Under the pieces are notes generated by a model, which was given only the letters and a program-made list of their open reading frames with translations, ran no database searches and was not told where the DNA came from. Positions 25,270 through 34,082 of a stretch of DNA of 64,000 bases are shown one piece after another. Source of the stretch: AV40 sp035568175. GTDB lineage: Bacteria; Verrucomicrobiota; Verrucomicrobiia; Chthoniobacterales; UBA10450. Location of the stretch: contig DATMON010000008.1 in NCBI GenBank assembly GCA_035568175.1, positions 62,001 through 126,000 on the forward strand. Reading direction: 5' to 3'. The position numbers and the translations under genes were made by a program. Each line of letters begins with the position of its first letter. The first letter of the stretch is position 1.

Positions 25270-26427
25270 TTAAAGCTGAATCACGAAGGAATTTAGCCTG
25301 CTACGGGACGGCTGAGTGGAAATTTGATTCATCGACTGAATATCGGCGTCGCTATCGCCTTCGTCGTCGGCGTCAGTGTCATTAGTCATCTCCGATTGCT
25401 GCGCGGAGATGACCGCCGGGAGATCGTTCTGCTGCAATTTCTCGTAACGCTGCCGCACTTCGGCGGGAACCTTATCCAGCTCTTCCTTCGTTTCGACCGG
25501 GCCGCTGAACAGAAGCAATCCCTGTGGATCTTTCGCGGTCAGCACTTTTTTGCCGTCAACTTTCTCGACCCGCAATTCGCCTTTGTCGTCGGAGTAAACG
25601 ATCTGCGCTTTGCCGATATCGATCTTGGTCGTGCTCAATCCACCATCGTGGTGTTGGGTAACGCTAATGCCTGCGTTGCGACGGGCTTCATCTCGCGCTC
25701 GCTGCGCCTGATCGCGAATGCGTTGGACTTGATCACGCACCCGTTGGGCCTGATCACGACGGCGTTGCGCTTCTTCGCGGACACGTTGGGCTTCGGCCTG
25801 CGCCGTCATTACCGCGTCATGGATCATTCCTTGCTTGTCGTTTCCGAGTTGTTCTTTCAAATGATCCATCTGCTCTTTCAGGTCGTTCATGCCGAAGTCG
25901 CCCCAGTCGTGCCCATTGAAGTTAAAGTTGTAATTGGGACGGTGACCTCGACCGAACTCTGAGCGTTCAGGGACTTCTTTTTTCGACAGCTTCACGCCGA
26001 TCTTCTCCTCTTTGCCTTTACGCAAAACGGTGAGCGTGACAGTTGTTCCTTCCGAAAAACTCCGCACCAGTTTCGAGAGTTGATCCGGTTCGGTCAGAAT
26101 TTGATCGTTCAACATCTTGAGAATGTCGTTCTGCTGAACGCCGCCTGCGGCGGCGGGCCCGTCCGGAACAACGTAATCAACGACCAGGCCGAAACCTTTT
26201 GGCAACCCGAGTTGTTCGCTGACAACCTGCGGGACGTCGGAAGTTTCGACACCGAGATACGTGACCGGGATCTTTTTCTCATGACGTTCGCGATCGCCGC
26301 CGGGACCGACTGGACCGGTTGGTGGCGGCCCGGGAGGAGGCGGAGGAACCGGCGGTGTTTGAGTGAATGCAGCAATCGGCAAAAGCACGATCGCGGCGAT
26401 GATGGTGAGGATCGATTTTGTTTTCAT
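25270..26427 (-). CDS. Secreted PDZ domain protein with coiled coil
   Basis: About 385 residues from ATG 26427, which has GGAAAAACT just upstream; the frame is open further back but without signal-peptide character. Signal peptide MKTKSILTIIAAIVLLPIAAF is followed by a Pro-rich linker, one PDZ domain (about 55-145, FGLVVDYVVPDGPAAAGGVQ), and a highly regular coiled coil of seven-residue units (QRVRDQVQRIRDQAQRARDE). No protease domain is present, so it is an adaptor or scaffold rather than a DegP/HtrA protease. It lies downstream of an ECF sigma factor and probable anti-sigma gene, 38 bases apart, and may belong to that regulon. Confidence 0.82.
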   Translation of the reverse strand: MKTKSILTIIAAIVLLPIAAFTQTPPVPPPPPGPPPTGPVGPGGDRERHEKKIPVTYLGVETSDVPQVVSEQLGLPKGFGLVVDYVVPDGPAAAGGVQQNDILKMLNDQILTEPDQLSKLVRSFSEGTTVTLTVLRKGKEEKIGVKLSKKEVPERSEFGRGHRPNYNFNFNGHDWGDFGMNDLKEQMDHLKEQLGNDKQGMIHDAVMTAQAEAQRVREEAQRRRDQAQRVRDQVQRIRDQAQRARDEARRNAGISVTQHHDGGLSTTKIDIGKAQIVYSDDKGELRVEKVDGKKVLTAKDPQGLLLFSGPVETKEELDKVPAEVRQRYEKLQQNDLPAVISAQQSEMTNDTDADDEGDSDADIQSMNQISTQPSRSRLNSFVIQL

Positions 26428-26465
26428 AGTTTTTCCTTTCAAAGTCCGAGCCGGACTGGCGGTTT

Positions 26466-27002
26466 TCATTGGCCGGTAACAGCAACGAGCGAAACTTCTT
26501 CGCTCGGATAAGAAATGCGCAGCGACGCGCCGGTGGTTGGATTTCGCCACTGCAATGTCTCGCGGGTGTGCGAGCGGACTCGGCGCATCGGCTGTTCGGA
26601 ATTGCTTGGGAAATGAACTCCTTCGTCGCGGGTGTGATAAACAACCTGGGTTAAACCAGCCGGAATAAACTGCGCAGTGGAAGCCGGAGATGAAAACTGC
26701 GGCGCCGGTGTAATCGAGGACAACGCCGGCATCTTCTTCGCTGGTCGTTCAAGTTGAATCCACGTGAAAAGCACCAGCGCAGCCGCCGCGGCCAAACCGA
26801 GCCCGAGCGAAAGCCAGTTGAAACGAAACCGGCGTTCGCGCGGCAGCACGCCCGCGGTCGCTGTCGATGTTTCCCCCCGATGGAGAGACTCGCTGTGCCG
26901 AGCTTCGGCCAACGCCCGCTCAACTCGCGTCATCAAGTCTGCGGACGGCTGAACCGGCCGAAGTTTGCCAAGCTGACTTTCAAGTTCGGAGAAGTCGTTC
27001 AT
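26466..27002 (-). CDS. Probable anti-sigma factor, single-pass membrane protein
   Basis: A 178-residue protein with a cytosolic N-terminal region of about 60 residues (helical, LESQLGKLRPVQPSADLMTRVERALAEA region), one membrane helix near 63-82 (LSLGLGLAAAAALVLFTWI) and a periplasmic part of about 95 residues. No zinc-binding anti-sigma motif (HxxxCxxC) is visible. The call rests on its ATGA overlap with the ECF sigma gene and on the topology usual for membrane anti-sigma factors. If correct, it holds the sigma factor until an envelope signal arrives. Confidence 0.62.
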   Translation of the reverse strand: MNDFSELESQLGKLRPVQPSADLMTRVERALAEARHSESLHRGETSTATAGVLPRERRFRFNWLSLGLGLAAAAALVLFTWIQLERPAKKMPALSSITPAPQFSSPASTAQFIPAGLTQVVYHTRDEGVHFPSNSEQPMRRVRSHTRETLQWRNPTTGASLRISYPSEEVSLVAVTGQ

Positions 27003-27490
27003 ACGGCGGGCAGATTCTTTTTAAGCGCGGCAAGCGCGTAGCGATAACGGGACGCGGCCGTGTTCTGCGAAATCTCAAGAGCACTCGCGATTTCGGCGAA
27101 GGTGAGCTCGTTCCAAATTTTCATCACCAGCACCTCCCGTTGCTCGTTAGGTAAAAGATCGAGCGCGGCCACAAGCGCGCGTTGCGATTCGTCCTCAATC
27201 GCAAACATTGGCTGGACCGTTTGCTCAGTCTCGGAAGCTGCGGTCGACTCGCGGCGAGCGCGGCGGCTGTCGCGCCGGAGAAAATCGAGAGCAATGGAGC
27301 GCACCGTCGCGTAAAGGAGACCGCGATTCGCGATGTCGTGTTGTTTTCGCCAGAAACGAACGAAAGCTTCCTGGACAATGTCCTCCGCGTCGGCTGTCGA
27401 TCGCGCCCATTGCCGCGCGAACAGCAGCAGGCCGGGAGCGAGCTGGGAAAAGCAATTCTTCCAATTTTCATCGGTGGCGACATTCTCCAT
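26999..27490 (-). CDS. ECF-type RNA polymerase sigma factor
   Basis: A 163-residue sigma-70 family ECF factor. Region 2 is visible as ARSTADAEDIVQEAFVRFWR near 29-48 and region 4 as LPNEQREVLVMKIWNELTFA followed by EIASALEISQNTAASRYRYAL. The two regions are joined by a short linker, the ECF layout. It opens the operon sigma-anti-sigma and probably the PDZ gene. The divergent neighbour at 27623 is a DUF1761 membrane protein; the 132-base gap must hold the promoter, but I could not identify an ECF promoter motif with confidence. Confidence 0.92.
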   Translation of the reverse strand: MENVATDENWKNCFSQLAPGLLLFARQWARSTADAEDIVQEAFVRFWRKQHDIANRGLLYATVRSIALDFLRRDSRRARRESTAASETEQTVQPMFAIEDESQRALVAALDLLPNEQREVLVMKIWNELTFAEIASALEISQNTAASRYRYALAALKKNLPAV

Positions 27491-27622
27491 GACCTTTTCA
27501 CGGTCTTTTATAATCGAGACGCCGCCAACCCTGGATTTTGTCTAACTGGATTGATTTTCTCCGCGACCCGAAGCGAGGATTTTCCCTTGCTTTAGATCGA
27601 CAAGCTTGAGACAACCGCCCGT

Positions 27623-28015
27623 ATGAACTGGTTGGCAATAATTTGCGCAGCAGCGGCTTATTGGGTCATTGGCGCCATCTGGTACATGGCCCTGTTCGGG
27701 AAAATCTGGGCGGCGGCGATCCAGCAACACGGAGTCAAGCTCGAGGGCGGCGGAATGGGCGCGAAGATGATCGGCAATTTCATCTGCAATCTCATCGCGG
27801 CTGCGATTATGGCGCGTCTAATCACGAGAACCGGCATTGCCGAGTTGGGTCACGGATTAAAACTCGGTGCCGGTGTTGGGCTTGGTTTTTCAGCGACAGC
27901 TTTGACGATCCAATATCTGTGGGAATCGAAACCGTTTAAAGTCTGGTTAATCGACGCGAGCTACCACTTTGCTGGCTGCATCGCGCTCGGCGGAATCCTC
28001 GCCGTTTGGCACTAA
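27623..28015 (+). CDS. DUF1761 family membrane protein
   Basis: A 130-residue protein with four hydrophobic segments. The opening WLAIICAAAAYWVIGAIWY and the KMIGNFICNLIAA segment match the DUF1761 pattern; the last helix contains ASYHFAGCIALGGILA. The family has no established function. Transcribed divergently from the ECF sigma factor gene. Two palindromes (28025-28083) follow the stop. Confidence 0.8.
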   Translation: MNWLAIICAAAAYWVIGAIWYMALFGKIWAAAIQQHGVKLEGGGMGAKMIGNFICNLIAAAIMARLITRTGIAELGHGLKLGAGVGLGFSATALTIQYLWESKPFKVWLIDASYHFAGCIALGGILAVWH

Positions 28016-28024
28016 CGTGTAGCC

Positions 28025-28083
28025 ACGGCGCTGTGCGCCGTATATCAAACCGGCCGCCCGCGGGCGATTGAGGTCAATCGCCC
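28025..28083. repeat. REP-like doublet of palindromes
   Basis: First hairpin ACGGCGC-TGT-GCGCCGT near 28025-28041; second GGGCGATTGA-GG-TCAATCGCCC at 28062-28083, a perfect 10-bp inverted repeat. They lie between the convergent DUF1761 gene (plus) and the GH26-like gene (minus). The style, two unrelated short palindromes in an intergenic gap, recurs at 34009-34061, suggesting a repeat family in this genome. Confidence 0.7.
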
Positions 28084-28104
28084 CTACCTTGAAAATCGAC
28101 ATCG

Positions 28105-29268
28105 TCACTTCGATTCAGATTTCGGCAGAGCGCGCAGAATCAGGTTCCCTAACCAATCCGGATTCGCCACGCCGTCGCGATAAGTTTGCAGCGATTCGAC
28201 CGATGAATTAACGCGAAGATTGCTGTAGGTTTGATCGAGATTCTGCCAGCGTTCGTGCCAATACACCGCCGCTTTGACGCGAGGATAGCGTGTCCGGAAA
28301 AGTTCCAAGGCTTGTTTGATCCATTCCGGCTTATGGATTCCCGGTTCGCCAGGGGTATAGGGAAATTCGCCGGTCGCCCATTCCGCAATCATGATCGGCT
28401 TGCTCGGATCGAGCCCGCTCAATTCCTGATAAGGCCAGTCCATCAACGCGGTAATCGGCGGGTTGGTTTCGTCTTTGAATTGCTGGCCGTAAACGCTCAT
28501 GCCTAACCAATCGACGTAATCCGAGCCCGGGTAGTAAGCCGGCGCAAAATTCCAGGTATCGAGCGGGTAGGAATAATTATTGGTGTGAAACATCCATTTG
28601 ATGTTCGTCGCGCCGCGCGCGCGGACGCGGTCGACTACGTGCCGATACGCGCGCCGGAAATTTTCGGGACCTTTCCAGTTGTCGGCATCGTCATCCCAAT
28701 CTTCGCCGCCATAGAATGTTCCGGACCAGGGAAACCAATCGCCGTTCATCTCTACCCCGAAAGCGACGATCATTGGATGGCCGAACCCACGCGCGCTGTC
28801 GGCCCATTTGTCGATGTAGGCGTCCCATTTTCCGGCGATGATGTCGATGAGGTTGAATTTGTCCGGCCCGCGATTTTGCACATAGGGCCTGTCCCACGGC
28901 GACCAGAAGACCAGCGGCAGCGACCCGTGTCGCCAGACCACGTTTAAATTCGCGGTTGGAAAACTCTGCTCACCCCAATAGCTCGACGACGCGATGATCG
29001 CCTGGTGTTTGCCGACCATCTGCTCGAAGTCCTCGATCATCTCGAGCGTGACGTCGTCTTCCTCGTCTCCGAAATCCATGAACGCACCTGTATAAGCGCC
29101 ATGCTCTGGAACCGCGATGTCGACTGGACCGTTGGGGTCGATGGAGTTTTGCGAAGACGGCGTTTTGTTGCACGAAAGGATCGACAGCGTCGCGATTGTG
29201 AGGGCCAAATGACGAATGACGAATGACGAATGACGAAATAATGTCGAACGCCGAATGACGAAGCTCAT
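28105..29268 (-). CDS. GH26-like glycoside hydrolase lipoprotein
   Basis: Up to 387 residues. A lipoprotein signal ends at LSILSC (Cys33). The catalytic-domain pattern fits glycoside hydrolase family 26/clan A: FGVEMNGDWFPW with acid/base Glu173 and PIMIAEWATGE with nucleophile Glu296, plus YWGEQ and FWSPWDRP barrel segments. Family members mostly cleave beta-mannans; the substrate here is inference. The first 22 residues (VIRRSTLFRHSSFVIRH) are encoded by the tandem CGAATGA repeat, which supplies the ATG; TTG at codon 21 is an alternative start. It sits beside a GH18-NodB-GT2 fusion gene. Confidence 0.8.
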   Translation of the reverse strand: MSFVIRRSTLFRHSSFVIRHLALTIATLSILSCNKTPSSQNSIDPNGPVDIAVPEHGAYTGAFMDFGDEEDDVTLEMIEDFEQMVGKHQAIIASSSYWGEQSFPTANLNVVWRHGSLPLVFWSPWDRPYVQNRGPDKFNLIDIIAGKWDAYIDKWADSARGFGHPMIVAFGVEMNGDWFPWSGTFYGGEDWDDDADNWKGPENFRRAYRHVVDRVRARGATNIKWMFHTNNYSYPLDTWNFAPAYYPGSDYVDWLGMSVYGQQFKDETNPPITALMDWPYQELSGLDPSKPIMIAEWATGEFPYTPGEPGIHKPEWIKQALELFRTRYPRVKAAVYWHERWQNLDQTYSNLRVNSSVESLQTYRDGVANPDWLGNLILRALPKSESK

Positions 29269-29388
29269 GATTTGCTTCGCCAGATCTGGTCGATGCCCCA
29301 GAACGCGTCCTCGTCAGCCCTCCTTCGGGCTTCGTGCTTGATCATTCCTTCGACATTCGTCATTCGTCATTCGTGCTTCGTCATTCGG
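29208..29388. repeat. Tandem CGAATGA repeat with inverted partner
   Basis: Four direct 7-base units AATGACG occupy 29208-29239 and inverted units CATTCGT occupy 29354-29388; the pair encloses about 115 bases that include the hairpin AGCCC-TCCTT-CGGGCT. The left array forms the first codons of the GH26-like gene, and the right array ends 2 bases before the stop of the fusion gene. Arms could pair to form one large stem. Confidence 0.85.
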
Positions 29389-29389
29389 A

Positions 29390-32300
29390 TCACGCGCGCA
29401 CGGGAACGCTGGCGGTGCGTTCGAGTTTGCCCCAACTGACCCAGGCGCCTTTGATCGCGCGGAAAATCGCTTTCCAAATGCAATAACTCAGCATCGGACG
29501 ATAGATCAGCCGCATCGGCAAAATCCGCCAGGCGCGCGTGATAGGTTCGCGTTCCAAAATGCAAGCGAGTGTCGCGAGGATGACGTCCATCGAAAGAAAC
29601 GTGATCACAAACGGGAGCACCGCGCTCCAGGCGCCGAATGGCAGTGAAGCCAGTAAGAACAGATCAACCATTGGCGTCACCGCCACGAGAACGATTTGGA
29701 AAAACCAAACGCTCGGCAAACTGAACCAGCCGAGCGCGCGATAGTTCCAGTTGAAGACCATGTCCCGATGTTTCCACAGACATTGCAAGGTTCCGTAGGC
29801 CCAGCGAAAACGCTGCCGCGCCAACGTGCGCACCGACTCCGGCGCTTCAGTCCAGGCGATTGCCTGCGGCACGTAGACGATGCGTTGCCGATCCTTGTGC
29901 AAGGCGAGTGTGAGATCGGTGTCTTCGGCCAGTGTTTGCAAACTTAAACCACCGGCTTGATCGATTGCTTCCTTCCGGATCGCGCTGATCGCCCCCGGCA
30001 CAACCGTGATACAATTCCAGCGCGTGTAAGCGCGGCGATCGAGATTGAATCCGCAGGTGTACTCGAGCGATTGGCACCGCGCGATGAACGTGCGCAAGTT
30101 GCCAACTTTCGCGTGGCCCGAAACCGCGCCGATCGTTTCGTCGCCAAACGGGTCGAGCAATGACGACAGCGTGTCGCGTTGAAAATGCGTGTCCGCATCG
30201 ACGAATACCACGATCCCGTGCCGAACCGCTGCCAACGCGCGTTGCAGCGCACGGGCCTTCCCGCGATTTTCCTGACGCAGCAAACGAACCCGTGGATCGA
30301 CATCTGCAACGCGTTCGACTTCCGCCGCAGTTTCGTCGCGCGAACCGTCATCAACCACGATGATCTCAAGCTCGCCCGTATAATCGGTCGAAAGCAACGA
30401 ACGCAAAGTCCCGGCGATTACTTTTCCTTCGTTGTAGGCTGCCACCACGATGCTGATCGGCGCCGTGAAATCGTGTTTCGGTAAACGTCGAAAACGGTAA
30501 GCGAGCCAAATCACGACCAAGGTGCGCGCCACCACCAGTGCGGTGGCCACGATCATGAAAGCCCAGAGAAATTCTTCGAGCGCGTGATAAACGCGGAACC
30601 CGGCGCCGCTGACCAGCCGCGCCAACGACGGATTTGTAGTCTGCAGCAGCGGCATCACGGCGTCGCGCGATGTTCCCAACAACGTGCTCAGCGGGACAAC
30701 AGTGTCGCCACGTGTGTGCAGCCAATCGAGAATGCGCGGCAACGCCGCCACAGTTTGCGAACGATCACCTCCGGCGTCGTGCAACAGAATGATGCTGCCG
30801 TCGCGCCGTTGCTGCTTTACCCGCTGCAAAATGATGTCTGCGCCCGGCTTCGCCCAATCCTGCGGATCGATATTTTCGAGAACAACCAAATAGCTCAATT
30901 CCTGCGCGATCTGCAGCGGCATCAGCTCGCTCATTTGTGATGGCTGCGTGTCGGCGGCGTAAGGCGGTCGAAACAACGTCGTCGCGCGGCCGGTAATTGT
31001 TTCGATCAAAAGCTGGGTCGCGTTCAACTCGAGCCGGACGTGCTCGGGCCAGGCCAGCGCCAGGTTCGGATGATAATAAGTGTGGTTTCCAATCTCGTGG
31101 CCTTCGTTGACAATTCGCCTGACGAGTCCTGGATATTTTTCGGCGTTGACTCCCACCAAAAAGAACGCGGCCTTCGCGTTTGCCGCTTTCAAAATGTCCA
31201 GAATCTTTGGTGTCCATTGCGGATCCGGGCCGTCGTCAAACGTGAGCGCAACCTGATGCTCTCCACCCGCGCCTTGATGGTACAACGTCGGGAACTCCGG
31301 AAATGTTGTGTATTTCGCAGTGAGATAACCTTCTGAATCGACGGCTAGCTTACGCATTCCGTCGGAGCGACTTTCATCCACTGTTACGATTTCCCCTTCG
31401 CCAACGTCGGTGATGGTGTCGGTGCCTTTCAACACTTCAAGCGCTTCGCGGGTTTGGTTGTCGATCTTGAAATCACGCGAGACCGCCAGCGCATCCCAGA
31501 TCGCGGGATCCTCCGTGCCAAGACGATAGAGCGCGAAACCGCCGGCTTTTTCATCGCGCACTTCGCGCAGCTCGTTTAAGAACGTGACGACGTCGAGGAA
31601 CCAGACGGCGTGTTCCTTGTCAGCGTCCTCGAAATAAAAATACGGATTGTAACTGGGACCCTTTACTTCAGCCGATTCGACTTCCGCATTGTAGGCGCGG
31701 CTCATCGCCTCGGGAAAACTAATCAGCTCGGCTTTTTTGCCACCGATCGTCCAATCGTAACCGTAACTGCCGAGGGTGATGATCCACTGCTTACTATCGC
31801 CGCCTTCGAGCAAGACATGCAGCCAGCCTTCAAACCAGGGGCGCGATCCGAGGGGCCCCGCCGGATCGATGTCCGAGGTCTCATCAAAAAGCGAAGCGAC
31901 GAATCGATCGACATTGTCAGAAAGCTCCTCGAAATCGATGTATTCAAGCTCCTGACCCGGTTGAACCATAAGCCAAAGTTCCTTGTCGTCGTTATGGAGC
32001 GCGTCGCAAAACTTGTCGATGAACGTGGTCACGTCCTTTTTGTAAACCGGATCGATTTGTTCCCAGTCAATCAGCACACCAGCGGCTTTCGCGTCGCGCA
32101 ACGCTGCGACCACTTTTGCGAAAAAGCGTTCCTGTCGGTCCGCCGGCCCGTGCGCGAGATTTTCAATCGCCTCAGGTTGCCACGTATCGCCGACCAAATT
32201 CGTCAGCAACGGCATCAGTTTGATTCCCTTGTTCGCGCAAAATCTTGGGAGCCGAACGTCGGAGTCGATCTGAATGTCGCCGAGACCGTTCACGACAGTG

Positions 32301-32776
32301 ATCCATTCCGGACATAAATGCGTGATCAGCGACGCGTGCTCTTCGAGCGACGAGTAGCTGTAGGGATCGCCGTTGGTGTAAAATGCGAGCCGCACTTCAT
32401 TCGGGGGCGCCTTCTTGCGCGGCTTCGCCGGCGGCGCGGGGGTGGGCGTTACGCCAGCCAACTTCTTCGCCGCTTGTTTCGCGGCGCCAAATTTTTGCCA
32501 AAGCAACGAGCTCGGCGCGACCTGGCCGGCCGGATTTGCCCTTTGCAGCGCCTTCAATTGCCCCTTCAATTGCCTTAGCGAAAACGGCACCCGCATCTGC
32601 GGCGCGACAAACAGCGTTTGCACGAAAAGCACCGTCCCAAGGAACGCGAGCACGCCGAATATGAGCAAAGTAAGGCGCAACCGCGGCCAGCGTTTACCGG
32701 CCGGATCTGAAAAAACAAAGGGCGTCAGCGCGCCCGGAGGAACATCCTGCATGAGCCGCCTATTTTCGCTCACCAT
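29390..32776 (-). CDS. GH18-like / polysaccharide deacetylase / GT2 fusion protein
   Basis: An 1128-residue membrane enzyme of three parts. After an N-terminal membrane helix (about 35-55) comes a GH18-like barrel (about 147-450, AGVLIDWEQIDP as the acidic strand). A NodB deacetylase domain follows (about 505-700; LTFDDGPDP, HEIGNHTYYHPN and LFRPPYAAD motifs). Last is a GT2 synthase (about 770-1110; VVDDGSRDETA, VFVDADTHF, AEDTDL and QRFRW) with flanking membrane helices. The set suggests that one protein polymerises, deacetylates and trims or binds a beta-1,4 or beta-1,6 linked N-acetylglucosamine-type glycan; the exact polymer is inference. All catalytic motifs are intact. Confidence 0.9.
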   Translation of the reverse strand: MVSENRRLMQDVPPGALTPFVFSDPAGKRWPRLRLTLLIFGVLAFLGTVLFVQTLFVAPQMRVPFSLRQLKGQLKALQRANPAGQVAPSSLLWQKFGAAKQAAKKLAGVTPTPAPPAKPRKKAPPNEVRLAFYTNGDPYSYSSLEEHASLITHLCPEWITVVNGLGDIQIDSDVRLPRFCANKGIKLMPLLTNLVGDTWQPEAIENLAHGPADRQERFFAKVVAALRDAKAAGVLIDWEQIDPVYKKDVTTFIDKFCDALHNDDKELWLMVQPGQELEYIDFEELSDNVDRFVASLFDETSDIDPAGPLGSRPWFEGWLHVLLEGGDSKQWIITLGSYGYDWTIGGKKAELISFPEAMSRAYNAEVESAEVKGPSYNPYFYFEDADKEHAVWFLDVVTFLNELREVRDEKAGGFALYRLGTEDPAIWDALAVSRDFKIDNQTREALEVLKGTDTITDVGEGEIVTVDESRSDGMRKLAVDSEGYLTAKYTTFPEFPTLYHQGAGGEHQVALTFDDGPDPQWTPKILDILKAANAKAAFFLVGVNAEKYPGLVRRIVNEGHEIGNHTYYHPNLALAWPEHVRLELNATQLLIETITGRATTLFRPPYAADTQPSQMSELMPLQIAQELSYLVVLENIDPQDWAKPGADIILQRVKQQRRDGSIILLHDAGGDRSQTVAALPRILDWLHTRGDTVVPLSTLLGTSRDAVMPLLQTTNPSLARLVSGAGFRVYHALEEFLWAFMIVATALVVARTLVVIWLAYRFRRLPKHDFTAPISIVVAAYNEGKVIAGTLRSLLSTDYTGELEIIVVDDGSRDETAAEVERVADVDPRVRLLRQENRGKARALQRALAAVRHGIVVFVDADTHFQRDTLSSLLDPFGDETIGAVSGHAKVGNLRTFIARCQSLEYTCGFNLDRRAYTRWNCITVVPGAISAIRKEAIDQAGGLSLQTLAEDTDLTLALHKDRQRIVYVPQAIAWTEAPESVRTLARQRFRWAYGTLQCLWKHRDMVFNWNYRALGWFSLPSVWFFQIVLVAVTPMVDLFLLASLPFGAWSAVLPFVITFLSMDVILATLACILEREPITRAWRILPMRLIYRPMLSYCIWKAIFRAIKGAWVSWGKLERTASVPVRA

Positions 32777-32817
32777 GCGCGGATTGGAAGTCGCGATAAT
32801 TAATGCAGGCGTCCGCC

Positions 32818-34002
32818 CTACAAACCTCTCGCCAACTCACGCGCATTCTCGCGCAACAGCTCCCCGGCGCGTTTCATATTCTCTTCCTGGCTCATTCCGG
32901 CGCGCGCGTTCTGATAAACGCCATCAAAGAGTTCGCGCGCTCGCCGATCTTTAGCAGCGCGCCCGACCATCGCGAAAACGCGTTTGCCGAGCTTCCGCGC
33001 AAGTCGCGCCACCCCCGCCGGCGTCTTTCCCTCGAGTGTTTGTCGATCCAAACTTCCCTCGCCGGTAATGACAAGATCGACATCTTTCATTTTCGCTTCG
33101 AGGCCGATTGATTCGGCAACAACGTCGAAACCCGGCCGAATTGTTGCGCCGCAAAAGATCATCAATCCGAACCCGAGTCCGCCTGCTGCACCGGCGCCAG
33201 GTTTGTTGCGATAATCAAAACCGAATTGTTCAGCAACAACCTCAGCCAGTTTCGCAAGCGCGCGTTCCAGGATCTTAATCTGGTCTGGTGTCGCACCTTT
33301 CTGCGGACCAAACACTCGCGTCGCGCCATTCTCGCCGAGCAACGGGTTTCGCACGTCCACGGCTGCAACAATTTTTGTTACCGCTTTACCCTCGCCTTCA
33401 TCCTCTCCCTCAGGGAGAGGAAGTCGCGAAGCGGCAGGTGAGGGTGCGACGACACGCGTAAGTTGTTCCAACTCGTGGATTGGACCGTTTAACTCTTTCG
33501 TGCCCGCGAAAAATCGAAAACCAAGGGCCCGCGCCATGCCAAATCCACCATCGTTCGTCGCGCTCCCGCCAAGACCAATGATGATTTGTTCTGCCCGTCG
33601 CCGCGCGGCTTCGAAAATCATTTCGCCAACGCCAAAAGTGTTCGCAAGATCGACATCGTACTCGTTCGGCTGCAATCGCCGTATCCCGGCCGCTTCACTC
33701 ATTTCCATCACGGCGAGCTTTCGCCCGTCGCGCCATAGCCTTGGCGAAGGCGGATGACTCTCGATCCAGCCGTAACGCGCTTCGATCTCGCGACCGAGCG
33801 GGTCGTGCGCTTTACACTTCACCCAGGAACCGCCGAGGCCTTGGGAAATGACTTCCGCCGTTCCTTCACCGCCATCGGCCATCGGCGTGATATCGATCTT
33901 GGCGTCCGGCAAAACCTCGCGCAGACCAGCAGCGATGCTGTCTGCCACTTCGCGCGCACTCAGCGCACCTTTGAATTTGTCCGGCGCAATTAGGATTTTC
34001 AT
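32818..34002 (-). CDS. glxK: Glycerate kinase
   Basis: About 394 residues from ATG 34002 (MKILIAPDKFKGALSAREVA); the open frame begins 30 bases earlier. GlxK phosphorylates D-glycerate. Typical segments are TPMADGGEGTAEV, GLGGSATNDGGFGMA and VDLVITGEGSLDRQT. Inside, between a family-typical helix and KIVAAVDVRNPLLGENGA, sits an insertion of about 20 residues (SPAASRLPLPEGEDEGEG) that is encoded by a palindromic repeat at 33388-33445; the reading frame is kept. Three exact AAGATCGACA-type words or near words fall in the gene. Confidence 0.92.
   Translation of the reverse strand: MKILIAPDKFKGALSAREVADSIAAGLREVLPDAKIDITPMADGGEGTAEVISQGLGGSWVKCKAHDPLGREIEARYGWIESHPPSPRLWRDGRKLAVMEMSEAAGIRRLQPNEYDVDLANTFGVGEMIFEAARRRAEQIIIGLGGSATNDGGFGMARALGFRFFAGTKELNGPIHELEQLTRVVAPSPAASRLPLPEGEDEGEGKAVTKIVAAVDVRNPLLGENGATRVFGPQKGATPDQIKILERALAKLAEVVAEQFGFDYRNKPGAGAAGGLGFGLMIFCGATIRPGFDVVAESIGLEAKMKDVDLVITGEGSLDRQTLEGKTPAGVARLARKLGKRVFAMVGRAAKDRRARELFDGVYQNARAGMSQEENMKRAGELLRENARELARGL
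33388..33445. repeat. In-frame palindromic repeat in glxK
   Basis: Outer arms ACCCTC (33388-33393) and GAGGGT (33440-33445) enclose a perfect hairpin CCTCTCCC-TCA-GGGAGAGG (33402-33420). It is translated as part of GlxK, giving the LPLPEGEDEGEG peptide. The arm sequences and a 12-base word CGCGAAGCGGCA are shared with the intergenic hairpin at 54520-54566, so the element is a mobile or dispersed family that can sit inside or outside genes. Confidence 0.85.
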
Positions 34003-34004
34003 CT

Positions 34005-34064
34005 TGGAGGGACACGCGCCGTCGTGTCCCAAATATTAGGGCGCTGACCGCGCAGCGCCCTCCA
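34005..34064. repeat. REP-like doublet of palindromes
   Basis: GGGACACG (34009) pairs with CGTGTCCC (34023-34030) and AGGGCGCTG (34038) pairs with CAGCGCCCT (34053-34061). Located between the glxK start and the gatB stop on the minus strand. No T tract follows, so a repeat rather than a terminator. Confidence 0.75.
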
Positions 34065-34082
34065 AAAACACAAGCGTGAAGA

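Noticed and set aside
29208..29388. CRISPR array
   Set aside because: Units are 7 bases, contiguous and without spacers; no cas genes.
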